In this document: piece after piece, positions 18,220 through 26,457 of the stretch
Layout: each line of letters starts with the position of its first letter
Numbering within the stretch: the first letter of the stretch is position 1
Source of the DNA: Evansella sp. LMS18
Lineage (GTDB): Bacteria > Bacillota > Bacilli > Bacillales > Salisediminibacteriaceae
Direction: 5' to 3'
NCBI RefSeq assembly: GCF_024362785.1
Contig: NZ_CP093301.1
Location: 3,286,001-3,350,000, forward strand
Length of the DNA: 64,000 bases
The notes under the pieces: model-generated
Told to the model about the DNA's origin: nothing
Seen by the model: only the letters and a program-made list of their open reading frames with translations
Database searches by the model: none
Made by a program: the position numbers and the translations under genes

Positions 18220-18504
18220 ATGGTTATTACAGATCAGGCTAAAAGCTTTATACAAGAACTAATGGAAGAGCATAATGCCGGAAATATCCGAGTCTTCTTC
18301 GCAGGCATGGGCTGAGGAGGCCCGCAGCTTGGTTTGTCTCTGGATGAGGCAACAGAAGATGATGTAATAGAAGAAATTAACGGTATTAAGGTAGGGTTTG
18401 ATGAAACTATTTATTCCCAGACAAAGGAACTTACTCTGGAGGTCAGAGAAACACCTGAAGGCAAGGGATTAATGATGACAGGGACTGAATCAGACTGCTG
18501 CTGA
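18220..18504 (+). CDS. HesB/IscA-like protein with in-frame TGA (candidate selenoprotein)
   Basis: The frame encodes 94 codons interrupted only by TGA at 18313-18315 (codon 32). Before it the product reads MVITDQAKSFIQELMEEH and continues to IRVFFAGMG; after it GGPQLGLSLDEATEDD and a tail ending GTESDCC. Homologous small HesB/IscA-like proteins of Firmicutes read GMGCGGPxLGLxLDE, so the TGA replaces the conserved Cys exactly. HesB-like selenoproteins are known in other bacteria. GAGGTG lies before ATG 18220 and a strong terminator follows the final stop. Sequence after the TGA is fully conserved in style, which argues against decay. Alternatives are a nonsense mutation or a base-call error (TGC to TGA). 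Iron-sulfur handling is inferred from family. Confidence 0.75.
18313..18352 (+). promoter_or_regulatory. Possible bacterial SECIS region downstream of the in-frame TGA
   Basis: The RNA just after the UGA can pair GCC with GGC (outer) and CAG with CUG (inner), leaving an apical region that contains GGU at +19 to +21 from the U of UGA. That spacing is in the range reported for bacterial SECIS elements. The stem is short and was drawn by eye, so this is weak. Confidence 0.3.
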
Positions 18505-18524
18505 TAATTGAAAGTACTGAGATT

Positions 18525-18560
18525 GGCCTTCTGCCGGACGGCAGGAGGTCTTATTTTTTT
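18525..18560 (+). terminator. Terminator after the HesB-like gene
   Basis: GGCCTTCTGCC pairs with GGCAGGAGGTC and is followed by TTATTTTTTT. Confidence 0.9.
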
Positions 18561-18611
18561 CCGAAATCTATTATTTTAGTACAGACGGGTTATATGCAAA
18601 CTCAGGAATAA

Positions 18612-18620
18612 TGGTATAAT
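18612..18620 (+). promoter_or_regulatory. Extended -10 promoter upstream of prsA
   Basis: TGGTATAAT is an extended -10 (TGN plus TATAAT). No clear -35 is present, as is common for this promoter type. A leader of about 155 nt would precede prsA. Confidence 0.5.
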
Positions 18621-18783
18621 AAACTAAAAAAAGAAGTAGTTGGCTAGGCTGTGTATTTCCGTGAAGGGACTTTTTGATGTTTGCAACAGCTATTATTAAT
18701 TCTGATTATCAGTTTTTTTCCCTGCGGATGTACAGGTTGTACGCCACAAATGAACTTCAGTCAGCAGAAGGAGATTGGAACAT

Positions 18784-19695
18784 ATGAAAAAGATCGCATT
18801 AACTTTATTCCTGACAGGTGTTGTAGCGGTAACTGCTGCCTGCAGCCCTGAAGAAAACGACCAGGAAGCTGCAGCTGCGGAGGGGTCCCCAGACTCAGAG
18901 ATAATTGCAGAAACTTCAGGCGGGGATATCACCAAGGAAGATTTTTATGAGCTATTAAAAGACCGTTATGGAGAACAAATATTGCAGGAAATGATTACTT
19001 TGCAAATCTTAAAAGATAAATACGAAGTAAGCGAGGAAGAGATTGACGAGGAAATCGAAATGCTGAAAGACCAGTTAGGAGACCAGTTCAGCGAATGGCT
19101 CCAGATGCAGAATCTCGGTAACGAAGAGTCCTTCCGCCAGCTTGTGCACCTAACTTTGCTCCAGGAAGAAGCAAGAGCTGAAGGTGTTGAAATAAGTGAT
19201 GAAGAAGTAAAAGACAGATATGACCAGATGAATATTGAAGTTAGCGCCCAGCATATTCTTGTGGAAGACGAAGAAACTGCTGAAGAAGTTCTTCAGAAAC
19301 TTGAAGACGGGGAAGATTTTGATGAATTGGCAAGTGAGTATTCCATGGATGCTTCTAACGCTGAAGACGGAGGAGACCTTGGCTACTTCACAGCTGGTTT
19401 AATGGTTCCTGAATTTGAAGAGGCGGCTTTCGGGATGGAAGCAGGCGAAATCAGTGATCCGGTAGGCACACAGTTTGGCTATCATATTATTAAAGTGAAC
19501 GACAAGAGGGAAAATGAAGATGCCGAACCTTTTGAAGATGTGAAAAATGAAATTCGTCTGATGTTAATTAATGAACAGACAGATGCAGCAGAAGCGCAGG
19601 AAAAAATAGCAGCAATTATTGAAGATGGAGTCATCGATATTAAGATTGAAGAATTTGAAAATCTCTTTGATTTTGACGAAGAAGAAGCTGAATAA
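18784..19695 (+). CDS. prsA: Foldase lipoprotein PrsA (parvulin-type peptidyl-prolyl isomerase)
   Basis: A 303-residue lipoprotein that helps secreted proteins fold outside the membrane. The signal peptide [14 protein letters not shown] ends at a lipobox TAAC with Cys near residue 20. The N-terminal chaperone part is helical and highly acidic. The parvulin domain (about 145-240) shows [33 protein letters not shown] and [16 protein letters not shown] 18784 has AAGGAG 10 nt upstream; the in-frame TTG at 18775 is too near it. The acidic surface is consistent with a haloalkaliphile. Confidence 0.95.
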   Translation: MKKIALTLFLTGVVAVTAACSPEENDQEAAAAEGSPDSEIIAETSGGDITKEDFYELLKDRYGEQILQEMITLQILKDKYEVSEEEIDEEIEMLKDQLGDQFSEWLQMQNLGNEESFRQLVHLTLLQEEARAEGVEISDEEVKDRYDQMNIEVSAQHILVEDEETAEEVLQKLEDGEDFDELASEYSMDASNAEDGGDLGYFTAGLMVPEFEEAAFGMEAGEISDPVGTQFGYHIIKVNDKRENEDAEPFEDVKNEIRLMLINEQTDAAEAQEKIAAIIEDGVIDIKIEEFENLFDFDEEEAE

Positions 19696-19723
19696 AAACG
19701 CGGTATTTCCCAATAATCAAAGA

Positions 19724-19756
19724 TCCCTGGCCTATGGATGAGTGCCAGGGGTTTTT
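19724..19756 (+). terminator. Terminator after prsA
   Basis: CCCTGGC (19725-19731) pairs with GCCAGGG (19744-19750) and is followed by GTTTTT. Confidence 0.8.
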
Positions 19757-19870
19757 GTCGTTTTTCCAAAAGGTTCGTGTAAGTAAAAAATCGAAAAAAC
19801 GAGACAGACACAAACAACCTCCAGGCTGCATATAGATTAGATACAATGCCAATATTGGAGGTGCAGTTCC

Positions 19871-20590
19871 ATGTCCAGCATTCTCGCGGCGGTTGCCAGC
19901 TTTGTAAAAGAATTATTTCTTTTTGTATCGTTCGTAAAGAACAATGCGTTCCCACAGCCGCTTGATTCTAAAACAGAGCAGGAATACATTAAGCGGATGC
20001 ATGAAGGAGATGAAGAAGCCAGGAACCTCCTGATCGAGCATAATCTGCGTCTTGTCGCCCATATCGTCAAAAAGTTCGAAAATACCCGGGAAGAAAACGA
20101 GGATCTTATTTCAATAGGAACGATAGGGCTGATTAAGGCGATAGAAAGTTATTCCCCGGGAAAGGGTACAAAGCTTGCCACATACGCGGCCCGGTGTATT
20201 GAAAATGAAATTCTCATGCACTTAAGGGCATTAAAAAAAGTCAGAAAAGATGTTTCTCTGCATGATCCGATCGGCCAGGATAAGGAGGGTAACGAAATCA
20301 GTCTGATAGACGTCCTTCAGGCGGATACAGAAGATGTAGCGGATACGATTCATCTTAATATGGAAAAGAAACAAATTTACGAATACATTCATGTACTTGA
20401 TGGCAGGGAAAAAGAGGTAATTGTAGGCAGGTTCGGACTGGATATGAAAAAGGAAAAAACACAGCGGGAAATTGCAAAAGAACTTGGCATTTCAAGAAGC
20501 TATGTTTCCCGAATTGAAAAAAGGGCGCTTATGAAACTGTTTCATGAGTTTTACAAAAACCAGAAAGGAGTTTATCGCACAAGTGAATAA
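19871..20590 (+). CDS. sigK: RNA polymerase sporulation sigma factor SigK (pro-sigma-K)
   Basis: A 239-residue mother-cell sigma factor for late sporulation. The hydrophobic pro-sequence (about residues 1-20) ends FVS, followed by [11 protein letters not shown], equivalent to the known cleavage of pro-sigma-K by SpoIVFB. Region 2 contains [16 protein letters not shown] and [16 protein letters not shown]. Region 4 ends with the helix-turn-helix [20 protein letters not shown]. The gene is intact: it is not split by a skin-like element as in B. subtilis 168. GGAG precedes ATG 19871. Confidence 0.97.
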   Translation: MSSILAAVASFVKELFLFVSFVKNNAFPQPLDSKTEQEYIKRMHEGDEEARNLLIEHNLRLVAHIVKKFENTREENEDLISIGTIGLIKAIESYSPGKGTKLATYAARCIENEILMHLRALKKVRKDVSLHDPIGQDKEGNEISLIDVLQADTEDVADTIHLNMEKKQIYEYIHVLDGREKEVIVGRFGLDMKKEKTQREIAKELGISRSYVSRIEKRALMKLFHEFYKNQKGVYRTSE

Positions 20591-20594
20591 GCAC

Positions 20595-20633
20595 AAAAAA
20601 CGGTGACGTCGTAAACAGACCTTACCGTTTTTT
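20595..20633 (+). terminator. Terminator after sigK
   Basis: AAAAAACGGT pairs with ACCGTTTTTT around a loop of about 19 nt. Confidence 0.75.
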
Positions 20634-20737
20634 GCTGTTTGTCTAGTTTGGGGTTTACTCTAAGCCGTAGTTTTATTCCTCTTTCAGGCGGTTATGATAA
20701 GATAACACTGGAGCGTTATTTCTGAAGGAGGATGACA

Positions 20738-21724
20738 ATGTTATTTATTGATAATGAAAATATTACAGACCCGAGAATTAATCTAGCCATTGAAGAATAT
20801 GCACTAAAGAACCTCGACCCCGATAAAACATACCTGCTTTTTTATGTTAACGGCCCTTCCATTATTATCGGAAAAAATCAAAATACAATAGAAGAGATCA
20901 ATAAACAATATGTAGAAGAGAATAACATTCATGTTGTGCGCAGGTTGTCAGGCGGAGGGGCGGTTTACCATGATTTAGGTAATCTGAACTTCAGCTTTAT
21001 AACGAAGGATGATGGGGACAGCTTCCTTAATTTCCGCCGTTTTACACAGCCGGTTATCGATGCGCTGCACGAGCTGGGAGTGAAGGCTGAATTAAGCGGA
21101 AGAAACGATATCCATGTAGGAGATAAAAAAGTTTCCGGGAACGCCCAGTATACTACGAAGGGGAGAATGTTCAGCCACGGAACTTTAATGCTTGATTCGG
21201 AAATCGAAAATGTGGTCAATGCCCTTAAAGTAAAGGACGAAAAAATTCGTTCAAAAGGCATTAAGTCCATTCGCAGCCGTGTGGCTAATATTAATGATTT
21301 TCTCGAAAATAAGCTTACTATGGAAGAGTTCAAGAAGCTTTTACTGGAGTATCTGTATAAGGAGCAGAAGATCGGCACATACAAGCTCACGGAAGAAGAC
21401 TGGAAGGGGATACATGAAATATCCGAAAAGAGATATAAAAACTGGGACTGGAATTACGGAAAGTCTCCAAAGTTCGATATTCAGAGATCCCAGCGTTTTG
21501 ACGCGGGGACCATTGATGTCCGTCTGAATATATCTAAAGGAACCATTCAGGAATGTAAAATCTACGGTGATTTCTTCGGGATGGGTGATGTATCTGATGT
21601 GCAGGATATGCTTACAGGAATCAAATATGAAAAGAATGCGATACACCAGGCACTGCAGGAGATGGATATGACTTATTATTTCGGGAGAATTCCTAAAGAG
21701 GGATTAACCGAACTTATTTATTAA
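20738..21724 (+). CDS. lplJ: Lipoate-protein ligase LplJ
   Basis: Attaches free lipoate to the E2/GcvH lipoyl domains using ATP. The 328-residue protein begins MLFIDNENITDPRINLAIEE as in B. subtilis LplJ, and has the ligase signature RRLSGGGAVYHD, SGRNDI and KVSGNAQY with the catalytic Lys region. The C-terminal domain (about 250-328) is the accessory LplA domain. ATG 20738 is preceded by AAGGAGG at 20725-20731; the in-frame ATG six bases upstream touches that site. Confidence 0.96.
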   Translation: MLFIDNENITDPRINLAIEEYALKNLDPDKTYLLFYVNGPSIIIGKNQNTIEEINKQYVEENNIHVVRRLSGGGAVYHDLGNLNFSFITKDDGDSFLNFRRFTQPVIDALHELGVKAELSGRNDIHVGDKKVSGNAQYTTKGRMFSHGTLMLDSEIENVVNALKVKDEKIRSKGIKSIRSRVANINDFLENKLTMEEFKKLLLEYLYKEQKIGTYKLTEEDWKGIHEISEKRYKNWDWNYGKSPKFDIQRSQRFDAGTIDVRLNISKGTIQECKIYGDFFGMGDVSDVQDMLTGIKYEKNAIHQALQEMDMTYYFGRIPKEGLTELIY

Positions 21725-21735
21725 ATCAGACTGGA

Positions 21736-21768
21736 AAGCATGGACAACGCTGTTGTCCGTGCTTTTTT
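21736..21768 (+). terminator. Terminator after lplJ
   Basis: AAGCATGGACAAC pairs with GTTGTCCGTGCTT and is followed by TTTTT. Confidence 0.88.
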
Positions 21769-21848
21769 AATATGGCAGATGTGAAACATAGAGATCCCTA
21801 AACTGAATAAACATAAGTTCTGCAGGCAATAATGAATTGGAAAAAGGT

Positions 21849-22370
21849 ATGGGATTAATGTATTTACTTTTTGTCGTTGTTGTCTATATAATATTTGCTA
21901 AAGTGTTTGTTGACTGGAAAAGATGGAAAGAGTTTTACCCTACAATTCAATTTTACATCGTTTGTAATCTGTTATATAATTTTCTCTTTTATAATCATCC
22001 GCTATGGTCGTACAAAGCTGTCACAGTTGACTGGCTGAACCACACGCTGATAGATCTCACATTTACATTTTTTATCGTTCCGGTTGTGCTGATGATTTAT
22101 CTGCAATACTATCCTGCTGGTAAAAAACAGTGGGCCTACATATTTGCCTGGGTTTTATACTTTACTCTTATTGAATTCCTGTTTATAAAAAAAGGGTTAT
22201 TTGTTTTGGATAATGGCTGGACTCTCTGGTGGTCGTTTATTTTTAACATTATTACTTTTACAATTATTAAACTCCATCATAGAAATACTCTTCTTGGTTT
22301 GATTGTTGCTGTACCTGTTATTTTTCTTCTGCTCCTGTTTTTTCACCCGCCGCTGCAGGACTTAAAATAG
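21849..22370 (+). CDS. CBO0543-type polytopic membrane protein
   Basis: A membrane protein of about 173 residues with five hydrophobic segments and few charged residues. Landmarks include DWKRWKEFYPTIQFYI, LLYNFLFYNHPLW and NGWTLWWSFIFNIITF, which match the 'CBO0543 family' of Firmicute membrane proteins. No function is known. The start is uncertain: ATG 21849 or ATG 21858 follow a weak GGAAAAAGG, and TTG 21837 is also possible. It is unusually AT-rich in its 5' half. Confidence 0.7.
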   Translation: MGLMYLLFVVVVYIIFAKVFVDWKRWKEFYPTIQFYIVCNLLYNFLFYNHPLWSYKAVTVDWLNHTLIDLTFTFFIVPVVLMIYLQYYPAGKKQWAYIFAWVLYFTLIEFLFIKKGLFVLDNGWTLWWSFIFNIITFTIIKLHHRNTLLGLIVAVPVIFLLLLFFHPPLQDLK

Positions 22371-22384
22371 AAAGAAGTTTTTAT

Positions 22385-22480
22385 ATGGATATAATATCTA
22401 CTCCTTTGTTTTTTGCCCTCCTGACAGGGATTTATATTTGTATGGCCGTATATCTTACGGTGAGAAAAAGAAACAAATAA
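22385..22480 (+). CDS. Possible 31-residue membrane peptide
   Basis: MDIISTPLFFALLTGIYICM continues to a basic tail VRKRNK and stop. It has one hydrophobic helix and a positive C-terminus, starts 14 nt after the preceding gene with a GAAAGAAG site, and ends right at the shared terminator. This layout is gene-like, but the length gives little support and I know no homologue. Confidence 0.35.
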   Translation: MDIISTPLFFALLTGIYICMAVYLTVRKRNK

Positions 22481-22508
22481 AGAGCCGGCTTCCATGCCGG
22501 CTCTTTTA
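22479..22508. terminator. Bidirectional terminator before deoD
   Basis: AAAGAGCCGGC pairs with GCCGGCTCTTTT, serving the plus-strand membrane protein genes and minus-strand deoD. Confidence 0.88.
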
Positions 22509-22515
22509 ACTATTT

Positions 22516-23226
22516 TTAGTCCTCTGACACTGCGGCTGTCAGGGCTACTTCAACCATTTCATTGAATGTTTCCTGGCGTTCCTGTGAAGACGTTTCTTCA
22601 CCTGTAATTAAATGATCGCTTACTGTCAGAACTGACAGTGCATCTACCCCAAAGCGGGATGCGATGGTGTAAAGGGCTGATGTTTCCATTTCAACAGCAA
22701 GCACCTGGTGGTCTGCGAGCCTTTGTACCATTTCTTTATCATCATGGTAGAAAACATCGCTTGTGAAGACACTTCCTACGTTTACGTTCATGTTATTTTT
22801 CATAGCTCCATCATAAGCTCTTTTCAGCAGCTTGAAGCTGGCAGTAGGAGCGTAAGTCACTCCGTTGAAGAACTTGTTATTGACCCCTGAGTCTGTAGAA
22901 GCGCTCATTGCGATAATAACATCTCTTACTTTTACGTCTTTCTGATATGCGCCGCATGTTCCTACACGGATCAGGTTCTTGACACCATAGCTGTTAATCA
23001 GTTCATGGACATAGATAGAGATGGATGGAACGCCCATTCCTGTCCCCTGTACCGAAACTCGCTTCCCTTTATATGTTCCTGTATACCCGAGCATTCCCCG
23101 GACTTCATTATAGCAGACAGCATCCTCAAGAAAATTTTCCGCAATGTATTTTGCTCTTAAAGGGTCACCTGGCAGCAGAATAGATTCGGCGATTTCCCCT
23201 TCTTTTGCACCAATATGTACACTCAT
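22516..23226 (-). CDS. deoD: Purine-nucleoside phosphorylase DeoD
   Basis: A 236-residue hexameric-type PNP that splits purine nucleosides with phosphate in nucleoside salvage. Motifs are [17 protein letters not shown] (phosphate/substrate site), [23 protein letters not shown], and [12 protein letters not shown] (ribose-binding Glu); [10 protein letters not shown] carries the catalytic Asp. ATG 23226 is preceded by GAAAGGG. It stands alone here; deoC is 39 kb away. Confidence 0.96.
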   Translation of the reverse strand: MSVHIGAKEGEIAESILLPGDPLRAKYIAENFLEDAVCYNEVRGMLGYTGTYKGKRVSVQGTGMGVPSISIYVHELINSYGVKNLIRVGTCGAYQKDVKVRDVIIAMSASTDSGVNNKFFNGVTYAPTASFKLLKRAYDGAMKNNMNVNVGSVFTSDVFYHDDKEMVQRLADHQVLAVEMETSALYTIASRFGVDALSVLTVSDHLITGEETSSQERQETFNEMVEVALTAAVSED

Positions 23227-23308
23227 GTTAAAACACCCTTTCAAGTGATTTTTTCCTCACTTTAAATTAACACATTTGAACAGCATAATGCAAAAAATGG
23301 CATGGTAA

Positions 23309-23556
23309 TATAATCAATTTCATAAATCAAGATTCTCAATGTGGGAATTCCTTAAAAAGTTAATTTGCTATTCGACAATTTACGCTTCAGACGGACGCAT
23401 TCTGCGGGCACGGCTTCAACTAATTTTTTCCGGCTATACGCCGTCAAAAATGGATTTTCAGCTCGCGCTGTTCCCGCCAGAGTCGCCGTCTTACGCTGTA
23501 ACCGAAAAGTAATGTTCGTCTTTTTTTACACACCCTATATATGAATTCATTGAATC
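23309..23556 (-). repeat. MITE-like intergenic repeat, copy B
   Basis: Core 23371-23509 runs from TTCGACAATTTACGCTTCAG to TTACGCTGTAACCGAAAAG. The ends carry the AT-rich inverted motif (AATCAATTTCATA and TATATGAATTCATT). The deoD upstream region (23227-23671) contains only this copy and copy C. Confidence 0.82.
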
Positions 23557-23670
23557 AATTTCATAAATCAAGATTCTCAATGTGGGAATTCCTTAAAAAG
23601 TTAATTTGCTATTCGACAATTTACGCTTCAGACGGACGATTTCTGCGGGCATGGCTTCAACTAATTTCTG
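23549..23670 (-). repeat. MITE-like intergenic repeat, copy C (truncated)
   Basis: Starts inside the right end of copy B, sharing ATTGAATCAATTTCAT. The first 86 nt (23553-23638) are identical to 23312-23397. It stops after CGGCTTCAACTAATTTC-like sequence, directly against the stop codon of the next gene. Confidence 0.8.
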
Positions 23671-23671
23671 A

Positions 23672-26272
23672 TTATAATCGTTTTTTATAGTGAATCTTAA
23701 GAGAGCTCAATATATCCTCTGTCGTCAGTTCGGGTGAGTCAAGCTGAATCATCTCCGCCTGATGGAGCAGCTCTTTAAAGACGGGACCAGGAGGAAAACC
23801 GGCTTCTATTAATAATTCTCCGCTGACCTTGCTCGTCAGCTTTTCACGGGACTTTAAGTAATCCAGCCCTTTTTCAGCTGCTTTCCCGCCTGATACTGCG
23901 AAATAAATGAGCAGTGGCGCAGTATTTGTTTCAGAGAAAATGCGGTGCCAGTCACTTAATCGAAAATGGGAGACATCGTGCTTCTCCAGCGGTTGAATTT
24001 CGATTATAGAGTATAAATCCTTAAGCAGCTTGGCATCCTCTTTATTTTTACCGTACAGGGATATCTCTTCCCAGTCTTCCGCTTCCATTGGTGTACAGAC
24101 GAGGAGGTATGCTATCCAGGTTGACGGAGGGACATCCAGTCCGTTTCTCATAAACATATTAACTGCAGCTGAAAGGTTTTTTATCCTCCTCAATATAGCT
24201 GTTGGCTCGTCACTTCTTTTTATGATGTAATTATGAAGGTTAAGGTCTAAGATTCTCTCTGCCCCGGATTCAGGGTCTTCTTCATAAAACAATCTGGATA
24301 GTTCACTCGCTATTCTCGGTCTGGATACTGCTGTCAAATTATTGGCAGACTGGCGCGCCAGCTGTTCTGTCTGCGCATCCATTCTGAAACCGAACCTGTT
24401 TTCAAAGCGGAGGGCTCTGAGAATTCTTGTTGGGTCTTCAACGAAGCTGAGATTATACAAGACTTTAATTTTTTTCTGCCGTAAATGTTCGTAACCATGA
24501 AAATAGTCGATTAGTTCACTGAATTCCTCTTTATGAAGACAAATACCCATAGCGTTTATAGTAAAGTCCCGACGGTATAAGTCTTCTTTAATACTGGACA
24601 TCTCCACCTTTGGAAGCGCCGCGGGAAAATCGTAATATTCCGTACGGGCGCTCGTTATATCAATTTTAAAGCTGGATGGATGTTTCCAGGTTGCCGTACG
24701 GAAGTCTTCGTGGTAACGTACAGAACCCCCGTATCTCTCCTTTAAATGCCTGGCAAGCTGAATACCGTCGCCTTCCGCGACAATATCTATATCTTCGTTT
24801 GGTTTTCCCAGCAGTAAATCCCGAACCATGCCGCCAATAAGATAGGCCTTCATTCCAAGGGAATCAGCTTCCCTTCCGATCAGCTTAAGCAATTCGTAGA
24901 CAGTAGGGGAAAACTGTTCCCGCATGTCCGCCTCAAGACTTCTTTTGAACGGAGAGAGTGATGCAGAGGAGTATTTTATATCCAGTTTATCATTTCCATG
25001 CATGGCTTTAATTACATCCGATCTAGATACTATGCCAATTAATTCCCCGTTGTCTGTTACCGGGAGTCGGCCAACCTGTTTTTCAATCATCAGTTCCTGA
25101 ATTTTTTCCATACTTTCATTCCTGCTGATTTTAACGGGCTGGCGGCTCATGAATCCCTTTACAGGAGCATGGCCTAACCCATGGTGAAGAGCTTTATCAA
25201 CATCTCTTCTGGAGATTATCCCTGTAAGTTTGTCTTCTTCTACTACTGGGAAACCTGTGTGGCCGTACCGGTAAAGCATTTTTGAGACATCTTCAATGGT
25301 GGTTTCTGGAGAAACTACCCGGACGGGAGTGGACATTATATGCGCAGCGGTAACTGAAGGAATGACGATTTTATGCAAGTTTTCTTTAATCTCGTTCACG
25401 ACGGAGGAGACTTGTCTTTCCTTCAGCATGGCTGCAGCTGCTTTTGTATGTCCTCCCCCGCCCAATAAACTGATGACAGGGAGGACATTTATCCTTCCTG
25501 AAGACGCCCTGGAAGTAATAAATACTTTAGTACCCATCTTTACTATACAGAAGGCTGCTGACGCGCCTGTCATCTCTACCATTTTCCGTGTTATTTGAGC
25601 AAGGCTGCCTGAGTATTCCTTTTGTTCGTAGCTGCTGATCAATATTTCCGCATCGTCGACAGTTATTGTCTCGGCATTATCCAGCAAAATTTGAAACAAT
25701 TCCTGTCCTTCTTTTGGCAGAGGAGCTTCCCGGTATTGCTCCACTACAGACAGGTTGGCTCCTTTTTCCAAAAAATAGGCTCCTGCCCTTAAATCTCTTG
25801 CTGTAGTGTTTTCGTATGTAAAAGCCCCTGTATCAGTATATAAGCCAAGAGCAAAGACAGTTGCTTCAAAATCAGTTATTTCCAAAGAGTTTCTGATGAT
25901 TTCTTCAGCCAGAAGAGTGATGCATGCTCCGGTCTCCTGCATGACTCCATCAGCTTTTACAGATGAATCAGTTACCGGGTGATGATCATAAACTATGTAA
26001 TTTACATCTCTTCGTGAAAGTATTCCACCTGGCTCACCGAGTCTTTCTAAGACACTGGTATCAGTGAGAATCACTTCTTTTATAACTTCCCAAGGTATAT
26101 CTTTAATTTTTTTGAAATTAAAAGTGTCCTTGTATATAGCAAGAAAATGCCGTACGTCCTGGCTTAACCTGGCCGGAAGCACCATAGCCGCCTGAGGATA
26201 AAGCTTATTCGCAGCAATCATAGATGCGAGACCATCGAAGTCCAGATTGTTATGTGATAATATAATTTGCAT
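23672..26272 (-). CDS. DHH phosphoesterase-CBS-tRNA nucleotidyltransferase fusion protein
   Basis: An 866-residue multidomain protein. The N-terminal DHH domain has SHNNLDFDGLASM, LTDTSV and VYDHHPVTD; the DHHA1 part has LLGGGGHTKAAAA near residue 280. Two CBS domains follow (about 305-425, e.g. RYGHTGFPVVEEDKLTGIIS and IVSRSDVIKAMH). The C-terminal half is a class II nucleotidyltransferase (YLIGGMVRDLLLGKPNEDID, catalytic DID) with the RNA-binding head (RILRALRFENRFGF). Known relatives exist in other bacteria and are annotated as poly(A) polymerase or CCA/A-adding enzymes. ATG 26272 has GGAGGG upstream. The C-terminus abuts a truncated repeat. Confidence 0.9.
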   Translation of the reverse strand: MQIILSHNNLDFDGLASMIAANKLYPQAAMVLPARLSQDVRHFLAIYKDTFNFKKIKDIPWEVIKEVILTDTSVLERLGEPGGILSRRDVNYIVYDHHPVTDSSVKADGVMQETGACITLLAEEIIRNSLEITDFEATVFALGLYTDTGAFTYENTTARDLRAGAYFLEKGANLSVVEQYREAPLPKEGQELFQILLDNAETITVDDAEILISSYEQKEYSGSLAQITRKMVEMTGASAAFCIVKMGTKVFITSRASSGRINVLPVISLLGGGGHTKAAAAMLKERQVSSVVNEIKENLHKIVIPSVTAAHIMSTPVRVVSPETTIEDVSKMLYRYGHTGFPVVEEDKLTGIISRRDVDKALHHGLGHAPVKGFMSRQPVKISRNESMEKIQELMIEKQVGRLPVTDNGELIGIVSRSDVIKAMHGNDKLDIKYSSASLSPFKRSLEADMREQFSPTVYELLKLIGREADSLGMKAYLIGGMVRDLLLGKPNEDIDIVAEGDGIQLARHLKERYGGSVRYHEDFRTATWKHPSSFKIDITSARTEYYDFPAALPKVEMSSIKEDLYRRDFTINAMGICLHKEEFSELIDYFHGYEHLRQKKIKVLYNLSFVEDPTRILRALRFENRFGFRMDAQTEQLARQSANNLTAVSRPRIASELSRLFYEEDPESGAERILDLNLHNYIIKRSDEPTAILRRIKNLSAAVNMFMRNGLDVPPSTWIAYLLVCTPMEAEDWEEISLYGKNKEDAKLLKDLYSIIEIQPLEKHDVSHFRLSDWHRIFSETNTAPLLIYFAVSGGKAAEKGLDYLKSREKLTSKVSGELLIEAGFPPGPVFKELLHQAEMIQLDSPELTTEDILSSLKIHYKKRL

Positions 26273-26379
26273 GTGCTGTCCCTCCACATATAGAAGAAGC
26301 TGAAATTTAAAACAGCTGTAAAAAGCGTTCTCCTGTATGGAAAACGCATTAGTATTATTATATCTTTTTTACCATGAAA

Positions 26380-26407
26380 TTGCTTAAGTTAACAAAGATG
26401 GTACAAT
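26380..26407 (+). promoter_or_regulatory. Sigma-A-like promoter of psd
   Basis: TTGCTT (26380-26385) and TACAAT (26402-26407) are spaced by 16 bp, 51 bp before the psd start. Confidence 0.5.
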
Positions 26408-26457
26408 AAGAACGATGAAATACGCAACTGAACCCAGGGAAAAAGGAGAGTAGGATA

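Noticed and set aside
18220-18312. 31-residue peptide ending at TGA 18313
   Set aside because: The sequence after the TGA continues the same protein family in the same frame, so a short independent peptide is less likely than recoding or a mutation.
23227-23671. Small gene in the deoD upstream gap
   Set aside because: The whole gap is accounted for by the two repeat copies; no frame with RBS was found.
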